The notes under the pieces: generated by a model | Told to the model about the DNA's origin: nothing | Seen by the model: only the letters and a program-made list of their open reading frames with translations | Databases searched by the model: none | In this document: positions 25,101-40,100 of the stretch, one piece after another | Numbering within the stretch: position 1 is the first letter of the stretch | How the letters are laid out: every line of letters begins with the position of its first letter | Source of the DNA: Phlebotomus papatasi | Lineage: Eukaryota > Arthropoda > Insecta > Diptera > Psychodidae | Direction: 5' to 3' | Assembly (NCBI RefSeq): GCF_024763615.1 | Contig: NC_077223.1 | Location: 67,580,627-67,644,626 of the forward strand | DNA length: 64,000 nt | Made by a program: the position numbers and the translations under genes

Positions 25101-28100
25101 GATTCCAATGTTGTTTTGGAGCCTTATCAATTAGACCATTTAAAATTCCAAAAAATAATTTTCTGGATTTTGCAAATTTTGCAAGGCAATGTAGAATCGG
25201 GAATCAAAGGTTCTTTTCTCAAAAAATTTATTGCTCCGGGATTTATGATCATTGTGATCTTCACAAATGTTCTTAACGCATTTTGTGATATCGAAGGAGA
25301 TCCTGTAATAGTCATTACCTCATCCTTGCTAGTCTTTGTGTCTATTTGTCAAGTTTTTTGCAAAGTTATTGTGATAATTTATTTCTCTGAAAATATTCAA
25401 GAGATCATAAATTGGATTGGTTTGTTGCATGTGGATACATCTTGGACAACTTTGGGTGTTTTCATGAAAGAACGTTTTGAAGTTTCACTGCGATATCTTA
25501 GAATTGTGACAATGTATATCACAGGAAAAATTAACGCTTTATTGTAAAAAATGATAATATGTCAAATTATTTTACAGGACTATCTATCGTTTAGGCTTAT
25601 TGGCGGCTGAATTCATGGCATTAACTTTCTTCTTGAAGGGAATACTGCTTTTTAGAATGCCTTTTCTTCTATTAAGCATGCAATACGTCTGGCAAACCAT
25701 TGCATTCAATATCGCCATGTCCTTCTACATTTCAACCGAATTTGTATTAATGTTCTTTGGTTTCTACTTTGTAGCAATCTTCAATATTTTCCTAGATTCG
25801 ATCAAATTGATGAATAACGAGAAATTCATCAAATTATCAAAATGTCATTTGAGAAATTATCACAAGAAACATTTACAAATAATGCAAAAACTCAAAGATT
25901 TTGACAGAATTTTCTTTTTAGTTAAAACTATTCAAACAGGTTCATGTTTACCTTTGATTGTAGGAGCTTTCTATCAGATTGTGTTGTACCCTAATATAAT
26001 TGTTACATATGTCATGCTATTTGGAATAATTTCTCAATTATTTGAAATTTGTCTTCTCGGGGAATATTTTCATTGTAAAATTGAAGAAATTTTCAGAACG
26101 CTTTACGTGACAAAATGGTACGAAATGTCACAAGAAGATAAAATGATTCTACTCATGATGATGAGAATGACAACAAATCCATTCTCTCTAAAGGCTGCTG
26201 GAATGTATGAAATTAACATGATGGCATTTGTTGGTGTTATTAAATTTTGTTTTTCTTTCTGTGTTCTACTCCTTGCTCTTGTTTAAATATGGACTTATCT
26301 TTTGTTATTGCTGCTATAAATATATTTTTATAGTACCCTACAGTAGCTATAGTACCTGCTTTTCTACATTACTAAAAAAATAATAAGTAATTCTTATTAT
26401 ATATTAATTCTGAAGAATATTCTATTGTATATGTAAATTATTCATTATATAAAAATATAAATTTTTAGAACTTAGAATTGTTTATTTATAAAGAAATGTA
26501 TAAATTAATAAAAACGAATAATTTATTGCTATCAGATAGCGAATGTGTGTCTCCTCTTTCTCAAACTTCAAAACTTAAGACAATACGCAAAAAATTCTAA
26601 GCTAAAATCTTCAAATCGATCAACCTATTACTACCTGAAAATGCACCAATAAGGCTTTCTTTTATTTAAATTCATTTATTTATGATTTATTTAAAATTGA
26701 TTTGATGTCAATGTGCCATATAATGATACAAGGATAGGATAACTGTATCATGTTATGTGAAGTTAAAGTTCAAAGCCTCTAGCTGGGTGTAATTAGAACA
26801 TCCTTAATGCAAGAATAATACTTTAAATATAATTTGAAGGAAATTCAAAGACCGGATACTTGCATCATACATCGTATGCTCCACAGGTTCTTTGACTTTA
26901 TGAACTTAGTTTTTTAAAAAAGAAAATAATTTTTTAACCAGTTATAAAGCCCAGATAGGCTTGATAAAGAACACGCAATCGTGTCAAGCAATCTGTTTTC
27001 GGCAGCAGAAACGCATAAAATTGGCTCGATGATATACTTTACCCAAAAAAATCAAATCAATCAAATTTTCAAACAATAACACTAGTATAACAATTTAGCC
27101 CCACAGCTCTAAATAGCCCCACCTCCCCGTACTAAAATTTCATCAAAATTGAAAAAGGAAGTTCCGAGATATTCAAAATACATTGAATTTACAAAAATCG
27201 AGTTTTCGATTAATCACACACTCGATTAAAGCAGATGAAATTAGGTGTTCAGAAAGTTGTAGCACTTAACGAGATCTTTCCAAAACACCATTTTATTCAA
27301 ATTCTGACAATTAGAACCGGAGATATGGTCATCTTAAAATTGAACTTTTCACCCCTTATAGCTCGGGTCAAGGGGCCGGGCGGCTTAATTTTTTTTTTAA
27401 TTAAACGCTTTTAGGCCCAGCTGTAACATACTAAAATTTGAGACTGATCCATTCGATAGGGGCTGAGTTATTAAAAAAAAAAAGAAAAGTTGAGTAAGTA
27501 GAAATAGCTTTCGGGATTTTGGCTTTTAGGATTTTGGCTTTTGGTATTTTGGCCGACACCGATTGTAACGCGTTCCTCTTTATACAATTTGCCCTATTCG
27601 GCGTATTACTTGTATCCAAATCCTTGACATTTTGGTTTAAATTTTATAAAAATTATATAAAAGAAAACTAATTTCCTTAAGGAATAATATTCGATTTTGA
27701 TTTTTTTGAAAAATCTTTAAAAAAATAAAATAATTTGTGTTCATATTTGACTTAAACGTTTTCTTCCAATTAAACCAAATTAATAAACCTGACATTTCAC
27801 CGAGTAGCTATAATATTATTGTATACTAAACAATTTCTTTTAGCTTATCATCACAACTGGGACCTGAAATATTCAATAATTTATGAAATATTCCTTGTAA
27901 TATGTTTCTCAATAATTCAAACATCTGTTGTGAGCTTTATTTACAATAATCAAGCTATTTCTATCTTGCTGTTCTCGTGAAAAAAAAAACTTATGAAATT
28001 AAAATTTAATATAAACAACAAGATGGTATATTTTCGAAACATTGCCCCCTGAAAATAATATGAAGGCTAAATAACTTATTAAAAGAAAAAATAGTGTTTG

Positions 28101-31100
28101 TCACGTTCGATATTTATTCTACAAAAAAAGACATTCTAAAAATTATTTATCATGCAATTTTAAGGACACCAATCGAGAACGAGCTAGCCAATGTTCCAGC
28201 CAATATTTCCTATCGCAATCGGATCGAATTATAAAATCCCGTAGGTACATCACCTCAGACGAGATGGTAAATCATCTAAAACGTGTTCGCAAGGCTAAAG
28301 TCATTCAGAAAAACTTCCGACTCTACTTGTGGCGAAAACGTGTCCGAGAAGCAGCTGAAGAATGGCGAAATATTGTGGCTGAACAGAAACGACGTGAATC
28401 ACAAATTGAGGAGATCTATGAGAATCGCTTCAAGAAAGAATATCTTGGGAAAACCTGTCCACGTACCAAAGAAGACTTTGAACTTCTCTATGCCCAAGTA
28501 GAAAAATGGAAATTATCTGAACTCAAACGTATACAAGATACCTGCAGTGGAGCTACGAAAATTTCCGAACTTACTGTACTACTTGATAAAGAGATACAAC
28601 TTCTCAATGGCATTGAATATCAGAAGAATTTGATCAAGAAGGAGCTCAAGGAGGATCGTATTCAGCAATTACTTGTTAATCTCGGTCGTCCCACAAAGTG
28701 GGTTGGCTACAGAAGTAAGTGAACAACAAAAAAATTGAAACATGTTACACATGTTAACCATAAAAAACTCATATCGTCATAGCAGTTTAGCATTTGTGTA
28801 TTTTTCATCACTGCCCATTAATAATTCCCTCAATTGAACCTTCCCCTGCAATAAGAGAGTTCATAAACACCATAAATTAAATACTACTTCAAATTCATTA
28901 TTATTATTATTATTCGGATACCACACCTATTATTCCCAACATCACTTAGTTTTTTTTTAGTAATCTCTGCATTAAATTTAATTACTCCAACTAATATGTT
29001 CACTTTCTTTGGAGTGATTCTTCAAAGAAGCTCAAGTAATTCAAATACAAAAAAATGGCTAGTGTTATGAAAAAAGAACCGGTTAAATTACTCATAAATT
29101 GACCATGTTGCTTGCGAAAGAGAATTGATTAGAGAATTTAGCGTCTCGTGCGTTTAGCTTAAAATGAATTTATTAGCACAAACTCACTCAATTTATTATG
29201 TTTAAGTGAACCTAACGTGAAATGAAAAGTATATAATAAGCTATATTGTTTGAAATCATTATTTTCTCATCTCTATACAATCTCTTTCATTTTCAACAAT
29301 ATCTTTTTTTTCTATACCATTGTTTATCTTAAGTTTCACAGAGACTTGAAATTGATTCACCAATGAACTTTGTTTTTATCTAGCCTTTCTCAGAAATTAA
29401 TTAGATATCACATCTTTAAGTAGTATTTTAGAAATTTTCTTTTATTTTTACAACATCATTAATATCGTAAGACTGTGTTTAATATATTTGCAATAAAAAT
29501 ATTAAACAAATTCTTCACGCTTTTATGTAGAATTACATATATAACACAGTATATTACTAATAAAAATTTTATTATTGTAAGGAATCTCTGAGCCTGATTC
29601 TCTCTCTTTATACTGTTTGTAAAGAATACTTTATAAACAATTGGAATTTAGTAATACATTAATAAGAAACGTAAAAATAAATAAAATTAGATAGCAGTCA
29701 AGCATTATTTTCACAAGTAATTGAAATTAATCTCTTATATGGCTCCAGCACACCTTTTTGATCAGGAAAATTTCATGAAGTCAAAATTCGAAACCCTTTC
29801 TTTCTAACATGTTTTGCATATGACTATCTCATTCTTTCGCATACCAAATTCGATTTAGCTAAATTGAATCTGGAGTGATGTTTGAGAGAAGAAGAAGAGT
29901 GGGAGAGAATGAGATAGACATATGCAAAACATGTGGAAAAGAAAGGGATCCGAAATTCGACTTCATGAAATTTTCTTGATCTAAAAGGTGTGCCTGCCGA
30001 GCTATTATAGATCATTTTCATCCTAACGTATTTGATGGCTAGTTAAAACTTGAAAGCTTTTATAGCTTCAGCCAATTAGTGAGAAAGATGGAATTAAAAT
30101 AATTCTAATTTGTATTCTGCATTAGGGCAATCATTACATTTATGAAAACATCAAACTCAAATTTTGTGAATTTAAGTTTCCGTTGCAGTTTTGGCATAGG
30201 GCAATTTGGGGAAAATTGCAAATCGAGTATTTTATATTTTCATGAACCCCCCAGAAAACCTAGGAGATCCCGAAGATCTCAAAATCTTAAAAACGAGCAA
30301 TTTCATTGCTTTTAGAGAACCTAATAGATCATATATTTTTAATAATCCCATCCTAAGTTAAATTTTCCAAAAAAAAATGATTAATAAGAAATTAGAGCAG
30401 TTAAGCCATATGGCTAAGCCTTAGGTCGGAAACCCGTGTTAGATAAGATCAATGGATACAATTGATCCATAAGATCAGAATAAATTCAAAATTTTTTGTT
30501 TAACTAATAAGTTCAAGATAATCCTGGAAATTAAAACCGAAATTCTTTTAACCGGTATTTTAAGTTTTGCTTGTTTTAGAACAGAATATCCAGTTTCAGA
30601 GATCGTTGAAATAACTATGTTATAAATTTGGGGTCATAAGGTCTAAGTTTTATTTAAATTTATAACACGATATATAAAATCGGCTTAATTAATATACTTG
30701 AAAGTGGTACAAATGAGGCTTAAAAACTTGAACTTGAAAAGGTTTTTCTTGATTTTGAACGTGCGCGGCAAGATTTTTTCATGTGCTTTTCATTGTATTG
30801 GTTTTAGATTGAGATGTTTGTGATAATGAGCAATAATGCGCGAACTAATCACATTTGGATTAGCATATTTGAATTTCCACTGCATGGTTCATATTCGAGA
30901 CTTGCAAACCATCATGTAACTTAAATGACCAACTGCAAATAATTAATTTTGAAGGAGGAAATGCCCTAGTTCATTTACCATTTTGGAATGAAATTTCATA
31001 TCCTTTTAATTCATATCAAAGGACTTAATCTTTGCACGATGTTCCAATTATTCCAATTTGAAAAACGCTCTCACATGTCAACTTTTATTGCCTTGGAAGA

Positions 31101-34100
31101 CGAGAAAAAATTATCAGATTGGATTGAAACTTGGCATAGTTTTATACTAAATATTATCTTGTCATACTACATCCCAGGTTGCGTAAACTTGGTTCAAAAG
31201 TTCTAAAATTTCGTTTTCTGTTTTGTTAATTCTTCAGAGTTTTTCTGATTTTAGTTTAATATTTCAATTAGGGTAAGTGTACCAAATTCCGGCCACATTT
31301 TTTGTTCCTCACATTTGCATGAATTTTTAGTTTTTACATACTCTAGATATTATACAATACAGAAAATAATAAAAAATATCGCTTCGACGAGCAAGATAAT
31401 CTGAAAAAGACATTGGAAGAATTTCGGAAGGGCAAGAAACTATGAGAATAAAGGTGGCCGGAGTAAGCCACCAATGGTATGTCTACATTTTTATTCGTTT
31501 TAAAATATATAAAGAATGATTTTAGAGAAAATAAAGACGATAAACTGTCTACAAGGTTCCATGCAACACTCCTTACAAAAAAAGTAAAAAAAAACTCAAT
31601 TTGTATTTAAAATATAACATTTCAAACTTCACTAAGAGAAATCCGAAAAAGTTAAAATGACATTCCGGAAATGTTAATTTTACCCTGCAGTATTGATCCG
31701 AAATCGGTGTAAATATTATGCTTTTCAGGTGTATTAGGGGTTAAAGTTACCCTTTTTATCTTATTTTTACCATTATAAAGGTGTAAAATTAACATTAAAA
31801 AATGTTGATATATTTTTACACCAAAAAAGTGTTAAAGTTATGAGGAAAAAAAGTTAATCGCACTCCCGCTTTTTTTCTCAGTGTTCCTGATCATTTAAAA
31901 CTTTTTCTAACTTTTCTAACTATTCTGACGTAGCAAATTGTGGCATATGGGAAAGCACGCTACCTTCAAGCGACTCAAGCTTTAAACTATTCGTTTTTTA
32001 AAATATGTTTTTAATGAATTTGATCCATTACAATATTTATATTCAGTGGCTAGTTCAATGTCTCAAATTTCCTGAAAAAATGCATAGATTAAATCCATTA
32101 AGAACATAGAAAAAATCGAGTGGTCCGAAGCTTGAGTCGTCCGAAGGTAACGTGCTTTCCCCCAGATTATACTCCCTCTGTCCCGAAAAAAGTCGTACGT
32201 TTGCTAGTACATTTTATATGAAAGAATGTACGACTTATATCGGGACAGAAGGAGTAATACATTTCGTTTTGTATTGCCATTTAGAAAATTGTTAAGTTTA
32301 TAATATTTAATTCGGTTTACAATGTGTGTTTGAGAAATATGTCCCTTAAAATGTTTCAGTCTTTATACTGTTTTTTTGATAATATTTCTCTTTTTGTACA
32401 TTTATAGTTTATCATGATTTGTTCATAAGTATTTAACAGTCCAAATGAAGAACAAAAACCTTCTTCAAATTAGATAATTTAGACTTCAGAACAATCCAAT
32501 TTGGAAGTTTAGACTTTGGTAATTAAGTAATTAATAAATTCAAGAGTCATTGTAAATTATTTAATTGTTCTTTTTTAATCAAGTTTTAAGAGAGTTGTTT
32601 GAACTCTAAATTAGTTTGTCCGGAATTCCAAAATTTATTCTACGGGTACTTGTCTAATCAATCCGATGATTGAGTGTTTATGAAGAAAAATTTAGCTAAT
32701 AGTAATAATTTTCTTGTACGATACAGTAATTTAATCCAAGACACTTTCTTTTCTCCTACACAGAAGGTCTTTATGATGCAGTAGCGGGAAGTGGGGCACT
32801 TTTGAAATTGGGTACCTTTGAAAACCGGCTGTTTGATTTTATTTTTAAATGGAACTAGACTTACTGAATTCATTTTAAAAATAGGATTGAGGAACCCAAT
32901 TTCAAAACTGCCCCAATTCAAAGGTGTCCCACTTCCCCCTAAATAGCAAAAAGTTCACCTACGATCTCGGTTAACCCTTTAAGGACGACTGGGTCACCCG
33001 TGACCGATAGAGAAAATAATTTTTCCTGACTACCTGAAGTTATTTCTTTCTAATGTTTGTACCTAATCACAAAGTAGAAAGATGTAGGAATGTAGGATAT
33101 TTTTTGCAAATCTCCAGCTACTTGCTATATAAAAAATATTTAAGCTGAAAAAATAACGAATTTTTAAATTTTCACATTGGTGTTTGACTTTTAATATTTT
33201 TATTATTTCTAATTTTTTTTTAAGCAAAAACCTCTTGGGACTAGAAATTGTAATAACTATACATAATATTTCTCAACAAAGTAAAAATTATAGTTTATTG
33301 GTATTTTCAGGAAAGCTTTATAATTTTCACGGGTCATATATGACGCAATCGTCCTTAAAGGTAAAAAAATACCGAATGGATTTTCCAAGTTTTGAGGTCA
33401 GAATGTTTCATGTTTTTGTTTATGTGTGCGCAAAATAGTCAATTATTCGTGTAATATTGTGTGATAATATCATTTAGCTGAGATTTCCCAGTGAAATACT
33501 GACTAAAGCAGGTAATAATTTTGATAATTTATAAAATACTTCTACGTAACTGTTGTAAATTCATAACTTTTTACTCTTGTAGATGACTTCAAAAATGGAA
33601 AAAAAATTCAAGATCAATGACCGCAAAATCATCCACATAATGCCCAGACGACAATTTTGTCCTGAACGAAAGCGACAAAATATACTTGGAACAAGACGTG
33701 GATGAAGTGAACTTTGAAGTTTCATCGAGAACGCATCAACGCAGGAAGAACTCCCGGATTCACAGCAATGTGCAACTACGTCTGAAATTCGCAGAGACAA
33801 CTAACATTGCACCTACCCATTACCATGAAACACGTTTTGAAGAAAACTGAGGAAAGGCGCAGGTGCACATGGTGCGTGCTATTAGAAAAAAAGGATTATA
33901 AGACCAATTGTATTTGTGAGGCATGCGACATTTATCTCTGTGTTACCAGTACTCGAAATTGTTTTGATTAATATTATATCATAAAAATAAAAAATGAAGT
34001 AAATATTAATACATTTTTATGATAAAAATTATTGTTTTTGTGTACCACTCTTCAAGATTTTTTGAGACCAAAAATTGAATGAGATATTTTTTTTTTAAAT

Positions 34101-37100
34101 TAATATATTATATTGACACAGGTGGAGAAGTTCAAGTATCTCGGGGTGTTATTCACGAGTGATGGTAGGATGGAGGCAGAACTCTCGTCGCGAATCGGTC
34201 AGGCTTCTGCAGTAATGAGGGAGCTTGGCAGAAGCGTGCTGAGGAAGGTCGAGCTTAGTCGATCGGCTAAATTATCGGTTTTCAAAGCTGTGTTCATTCC
34301 TATTCTCACCTATGGTCATGAGATTTGGGTAATGACCGAAAGGGTAAGATCGCGAGTACAAGCTGCCGAGATGAGGTACCTTCGAGCGGTAAAGGGAATC
34401 ACTCGTAGAGATCGAGTGAGGAATGTGGCCGTTCGTGAAGAACTAAGAGTCGAGGAGCTGCTTCTTCGGGTTGAGAGATCACAACTTCGATGGTATGGAC
34501 ATGTTCAACGCATGAATGAAGAAAGATTCCCCAGAAAAGCTATGCAAGCCATTGTGAGGAGACCTCGGCCTCGAGGCAGACCTAGGACAAGGTGGCTGAA
34601 TCAAATTCAGAATCTTGCCTTGGAACGCCTCGGGATCGAACCCGAACATCTTCCTGAAGTGGCGGAGGACCGACAGGCGTGGGCTGCTAGATTGGATGTC
34701 ATGGGCCCGCGACCCCAATAGGGATAAGCGGTTGAAAATGAATGAATGAATGAATAATATATTATATCGTTTTAATTTTTACTCGTACTCTAAATAACTC
34801 TTTTTATTATCACAAATATATTCAAGTTATTCCTCCTACAAAAATAACAGAACAAACGAGTAAACTAGTCGTCTGGAAAATTTTGTGTTTTTTTACCTTT
34901 ATGGACGATTGGGTCATATATGACCCATAGTTTTCCAGGACTTCTAGGGATAGGAAATTTTTTTTCTAACCATAAATCTGTTATTTAGGCTAAAATATCG
35001 AGGGAAAATTGATTTAATTGAATTTCGCTCAGCGGAAAGCTTCTTGTCCTTAAAGGGTTAACTGTAGAAATACTGAAACATCCAGCGTTTACGAAAATCT
35101 AATTGCGTTGATCGATTGCATGTCTATTGTCTTACAGATCAACTAATTGAAATGGATACAATTCGATCACAGAGAACGCGTTTTCTCACGCACTTCTACA
35201 ATAAAATGTGTGAGAATTTGGGCAAAAAGGAACGTCTTCAGCTCATTCGTGAGATCACAGAAATTCTCCATCAGACTGAATTCACTTGCAACAGTGTCGA
35301 ATTGGAAGAACTCTTTCGACGTGAAAAACATCTCTGGGAATGTAACTATCATCCAAAGGATCTTGAGAATTTGCATCAACGTCAGAGAACTCTATTTCTC
35401 GACATAATTTTTCAAGTTGGCAAAACAAAGCCCAAAAGTGAGTTTAGGAATGAAAATTTGATCTATAATTCAACCATCTGTTTTCTGTTACTCAAAAACT
35501 AATTCACCATTTTTATATTGTAGATATAAAATTATTTTTTTTCTTTTTGTCACAATCACATGCTTAAATGTTTGGACAGCAGCTGATGACACACGAATGT
35601 GTATCAAGTGTAAAAACGTTCGTCCATTGGTTGATTTTACACTGCACACTCGACAGAAAGTCGTGGCAATTTGTCAGACATGTAGCAATTTAAAACTTTC
35701 CGCAATTGACAAATCCATCTACAAGGCCATCCTCAGGTCCATCCGTCGAGATGAACGACAACGCAGAGCTCTCGCATCATATGCCTTCATTATCCAGGAG
35801 GATGATATACGTTTCCTCGTGGAAAACATCTGGCATGGTCATTCAGCTCTCAGTCAGAATGACAATAGAATGGAACTGAGGTGAGTGTGGTAAAATATAT
35901 TAAGAAGACCTCTTGGAAAAGTGCCCCACAAACCCCATTTCCGCATGTTCCACAGCACCACTAAACACCGGAAATACAATTTAAATTGGACACGTGTCCT
36001 TCCACCCAGGCAAAAACCCCTTTTAGGACATTTTTTTGGCCATTCACCTGCACACTGTAAGAAGAAAATCACCAACCATGTGTTTTTGTCTCATTAGAGA
36101 AAAAAAAGAGTGCCATAGCGTGTACTCTAGAAATTCCTCAGCGAAAATTGCACACAAAATCCCCTCTTCTCCACCTAGGAGACATTTTCTTTCAAGTGGA
36201 CTTAAACTTCCATTGAGACATCAATTTAATATTTCAGTGATTCTCAAGTTCATCCAATTCAATGGGATGTTGAACTAAAATTGAATCAATTCACAGACAC
36301 TAACATCAACGAACCATAAAACCTGCTTTTTGAGGAAGTCGTAAAAGTATCTAAAGGTCTTTTACAGAATATACCCAAACATTCCAAACGAATTTGAAAA
36401 TTATACACATCTCTGAACTAAGCAGTGTTAAAAAGAACATGGAAAGCTTTTAACTCGAATTTATCAATTGTTCTTACACTGAGAAAAAAAGAGGGTCCGA
36501 TTCACTTATTTTCCTTATAACTTTAACACTTTTTAGGTGTAAAAATATATCAACATTTTTTAATGTTAATTTTATACATTTTTAAGGGTAAAATTAACAC
36601 GAAAAAGGGTAACTTTAACCCCCAATGCACCTAAAAAGGGTAATATTTACACCGATTTCGGATCAATACTGCAGGGTAAAATTAACATTTCCGGAATGTT
36701 ATTTTAACTTTTTCGGATTTCTCTCAGTGTAGGACTATCATTCGATATTCCCGTGAAAATCAGGGTTAAAGAATCAAGGTAGAATTAGCCATCAGGGGTA
36801 GAATTCTACAGTGTGGAACATTATAGTTTGCTTTAGAATGAATATTGAGCAAACCATTATTTATTCAGAGTATACAAACTCCCTCCGTATTCACTGAAAT
36901 ATTTATCAAATTGATTTAAACATTTTTTTCGACAAATTGCACACAAAGAAAAATTCATTTGCTACCTAATTTTACCTAGATCTCTCCTATTAATCTTTTA
37001 ATATGAAAATTTGCTAGCTAATAAAAAATAAATCTAGGGGTTAATAACTACTGAATTCTTTTACATTTCCCCCATTTCCCACAATAAACTCTCTTATAAT

Positions 37101-40100
37101 TTGATTTCGATCGTTCAATGCGGAGAATTCTTCCAAGTTAGAGGACAAACGATAATAGAGGCATTGTCTTACGGCCTATCTTTGACAAACCTTTGCCCTC
37201 CGAGGAACCAAAAGATCTCTGTATTGTAATTATCTGCAAGACATTCCCTCCCAAATTTTTTTTAAACTTTTAAATGCATACACGGTAACAACAATATTTA
37301 ATAAAATTGTTTGTAAATGTTTGTAAATTCCTTGAGGCCTTACGCAATGCTCGTAAATCGTATAACTCACTAAAAAGTTCGTAAAAGTTTGTCATTGTTC
37401 ACAAACTATGTTCAAAGTGATCAAGTTAAGAACAATGTTCGTGAAAAAAGAACAAAATTCTACGAACACTTTTACATTTTTTTGTGTATATAACAATAAC
37501 TTTTGTGACCATTTACACAGTCGCATTGGATTGAGATTCAATTGTCCCAAAATCTGAATCTAATTTTATGAGTTGCCTAGTTATATGGAGATTGAATTAG
37601 ATTTTTAGCGGGAACTAAATTTTTGCCAAATAGTATTTAAAAAAAACGTTCTAATTGTTTCTTATCACCTTTATAGTTCATCATGTAGCTTGATTATCTA
37701 ATTTTTGTAACATTCGAAAAAATAGCTCATGTTTTGTCCTTGCTTTTTTCTTTTTAGCCTTTCGGTAATTTTTTCTCTAAAGAAAGCGGAAAAAATCACA
37801 AAAAATATATTGTTTCTATCGCTTTTCCACCAAAAAAACATAAAATGAGGTTGGACTGAGCCTTAATGTTTCGAATTTCCTTTCACGAGCTCCGAAAATT
37901 TTTTTGAGACAAATGGGACAGAATAAATCCAATTCAATTCAATGCTAGAAGTCGTATTGAATTTGCCGTTTAGATTGACTAAATTTTAATTTTTTTTTCT
38001 TTTAGGAAACTTATTATTAGCACATAAATATTCAGAAGTAATACCTATGAAATAACTAGTTCTTGTTCCTGACAACGCAATGTAATACGAATTTCAGACC
38101 TAATGCCCTAGATAGATGTACGGCTTAGGCCAGGAGATGACTTGGTTGGAAACTAATGGGAATGTAATCTAATCATTACTTTGATTATTACTCTTACGTT
38201 AAATCGTCTTTCGGTTTAAGTCCTAGGGGTCCCGGTCAAAATCCCGAACGCCAAAATCCCGAAAGCCAAAATCCCAAACGCCAAAATCCCGAAAGCCAAA
38301 ATCCCGAATGGGCCAAAATCCCGAAAGCCAAAATCCCGAATTCTTAAAAGTGTCACAGCTACTCCCACGATTGCACCCGCGCTTGCTGGAGGTAAAAGGA
38401 AATCTTCTGTGTCTTAGTAAATTATTCTAAACATTTTCCTCCATATAATTTCATTCCATTCAGGATTTAGAAAATTCGGGATTTTGGCTTTCGGGATTTT
38501 GGCTTTCGGGATTTTGGCCTTTTCGGGATTTTGGAGTTCGGGATTTTGGCTTTCGGGATTTTGGCTTTCGGGATTTTGGCTGCCACCGAAGTCCTAGATA
38601 TGTTCAGCTCAAAAGGCTTAGTTATATAGCTTAACTGGTCAAATTTCTCATCTAATTTCTTACTTTTGTCTTATCTTGACAAATGATTGTATTTTAAAGG
38701 CATATTTCTTAAAATTAAAAAAAAAAAAACAATAAAATTGTTTGATTTTTAGGATTTTAAGACCTTCGGGAACTGGGCTAAATCTCTAAGCTGAAGATGG
38801 CTTTAATTCCCTTTCAGATCCGTTTTACTCTTTTTACGCCATCTTTGTAGCCACTATTTCACCATTGATAAGACTTCCAAAAACAGAACATTTTCACTAA
38901 ATATTGACAGAAATAGTACAGGAATATAGTAATTAATCTTCGGACAGGATTAGTTGAAGAACAATGATTTTAAAAAAGGTTTCTTTTAAAAATATGTCAA
39001 GATAGATTGTATATTTTGAGGCTTTCCGCCTGGCGTTAGACAACTAGGTTCAAAAGAGCCGTATGCGTCCCAAAAAAGGTAGGGTAAGTGTGCCAAATTT
39101 CGGCATAGTTGTATGCAAGCGCCAAAGTCTTAAGTTTGAATTGTAATATTTTTAATACAAGTTGAATTTTTTTGTTACTTTTTTTTAAAAGGAGTGTTCC
39201 ATGGAACCTTGCAGACAGTTTATCATCTTTATTTTCTCAAAAATCATTCTTAATACATTTCAAAATGAATAAAAATGTAGACATAGCACTGATGGCCTAT
39301 TTCGGTCACCTTTATTCCTTGCCCTTCCGGAATTCCTCCCATGTCTTTTTTTAGATCATCTTGTTTGTCGAAGTAACATTTTCGTTATTTTTTGCATTGT
39401 ACAATCTTAAAGAGTATGCAAAAACTAAAAACTCATGGAAAGTTGAGGAACAAAAAATGTGGCCGAAATTGCAAGCTGGCCGGAATTTGGCACACTTACC
39501 CTATCAAAGTAAAAAAATATTAAAAAAAAAAAACAGAAAAATAAGATCATTCTAGAACAAATACAAATTTTGGGTCGCCGATTATCCACTGACTCGACTG
39601 ACTCCTAAAAGTTTAAACGGGCTAAACTTTTACTTCGAAATTCCTATTAGGGTAGATATTTTATCTAAAAGCGACAATACCCTAAAACTTGTGAGATGAT
39701 TAAAATTCTGTCCCAAAACGTTATTTCAAGGTTTAAGAATAAGATACTATACGCACAACAATATTTAACACTCGATTGATACAAGTTTAAATGCAATTTA
39801 AAAGTTCTTCGACTCCTAATTTGTAATACATTTAAATACACGCTTTTTTTATACATAATTTTTAAAGTGATACACGTAACCGGTTTAAATTTATTTCAAA
39901 TTAGAAAAAAATAAATATACATTATGAAAATTTAAAAAAAAAGAAACTAATTAACATGAAATTCATGAAAAAGATTTTTTTAGGAATATCGCAGAAGTCA
40001 CAAGTATTCTCTTACTTAGCAACCCCTTCAATAAACCGGCGAAATAATTGAAATTTAAAATTCAGCTGATGTACTTTATCACAAAAAATATTCTACAACA

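Larger units (their letters stand above)
32975..35057 (+). mobile_element. Decayed piggyBac-like transposon
   Basis: TTAA at 32971-32974 and 35058-35061 flank inverted ends CCCTTTAAGGAC and GTCCTTAAAGGG. TTAA duplication and CCYTTT termini are piggyBac hallmarks. Internally repeated GGGTCATATATGAC motifs occur near both ends. Only the start and the end of a transposase remain (33583-33971), and a LINE fragment has inserted at 34114-34755. MITEs at 41268-41730 and 48196-48710 share its ends and subterminal sequence and were probably moved by such an element. Confidence 0.75.

Noticed and set aside
32172..32254. Plant contamination suggested by Stowaway-like ends
   Set aside because: The element sits inside a continuous IQUB intron with insect genes on both sides.
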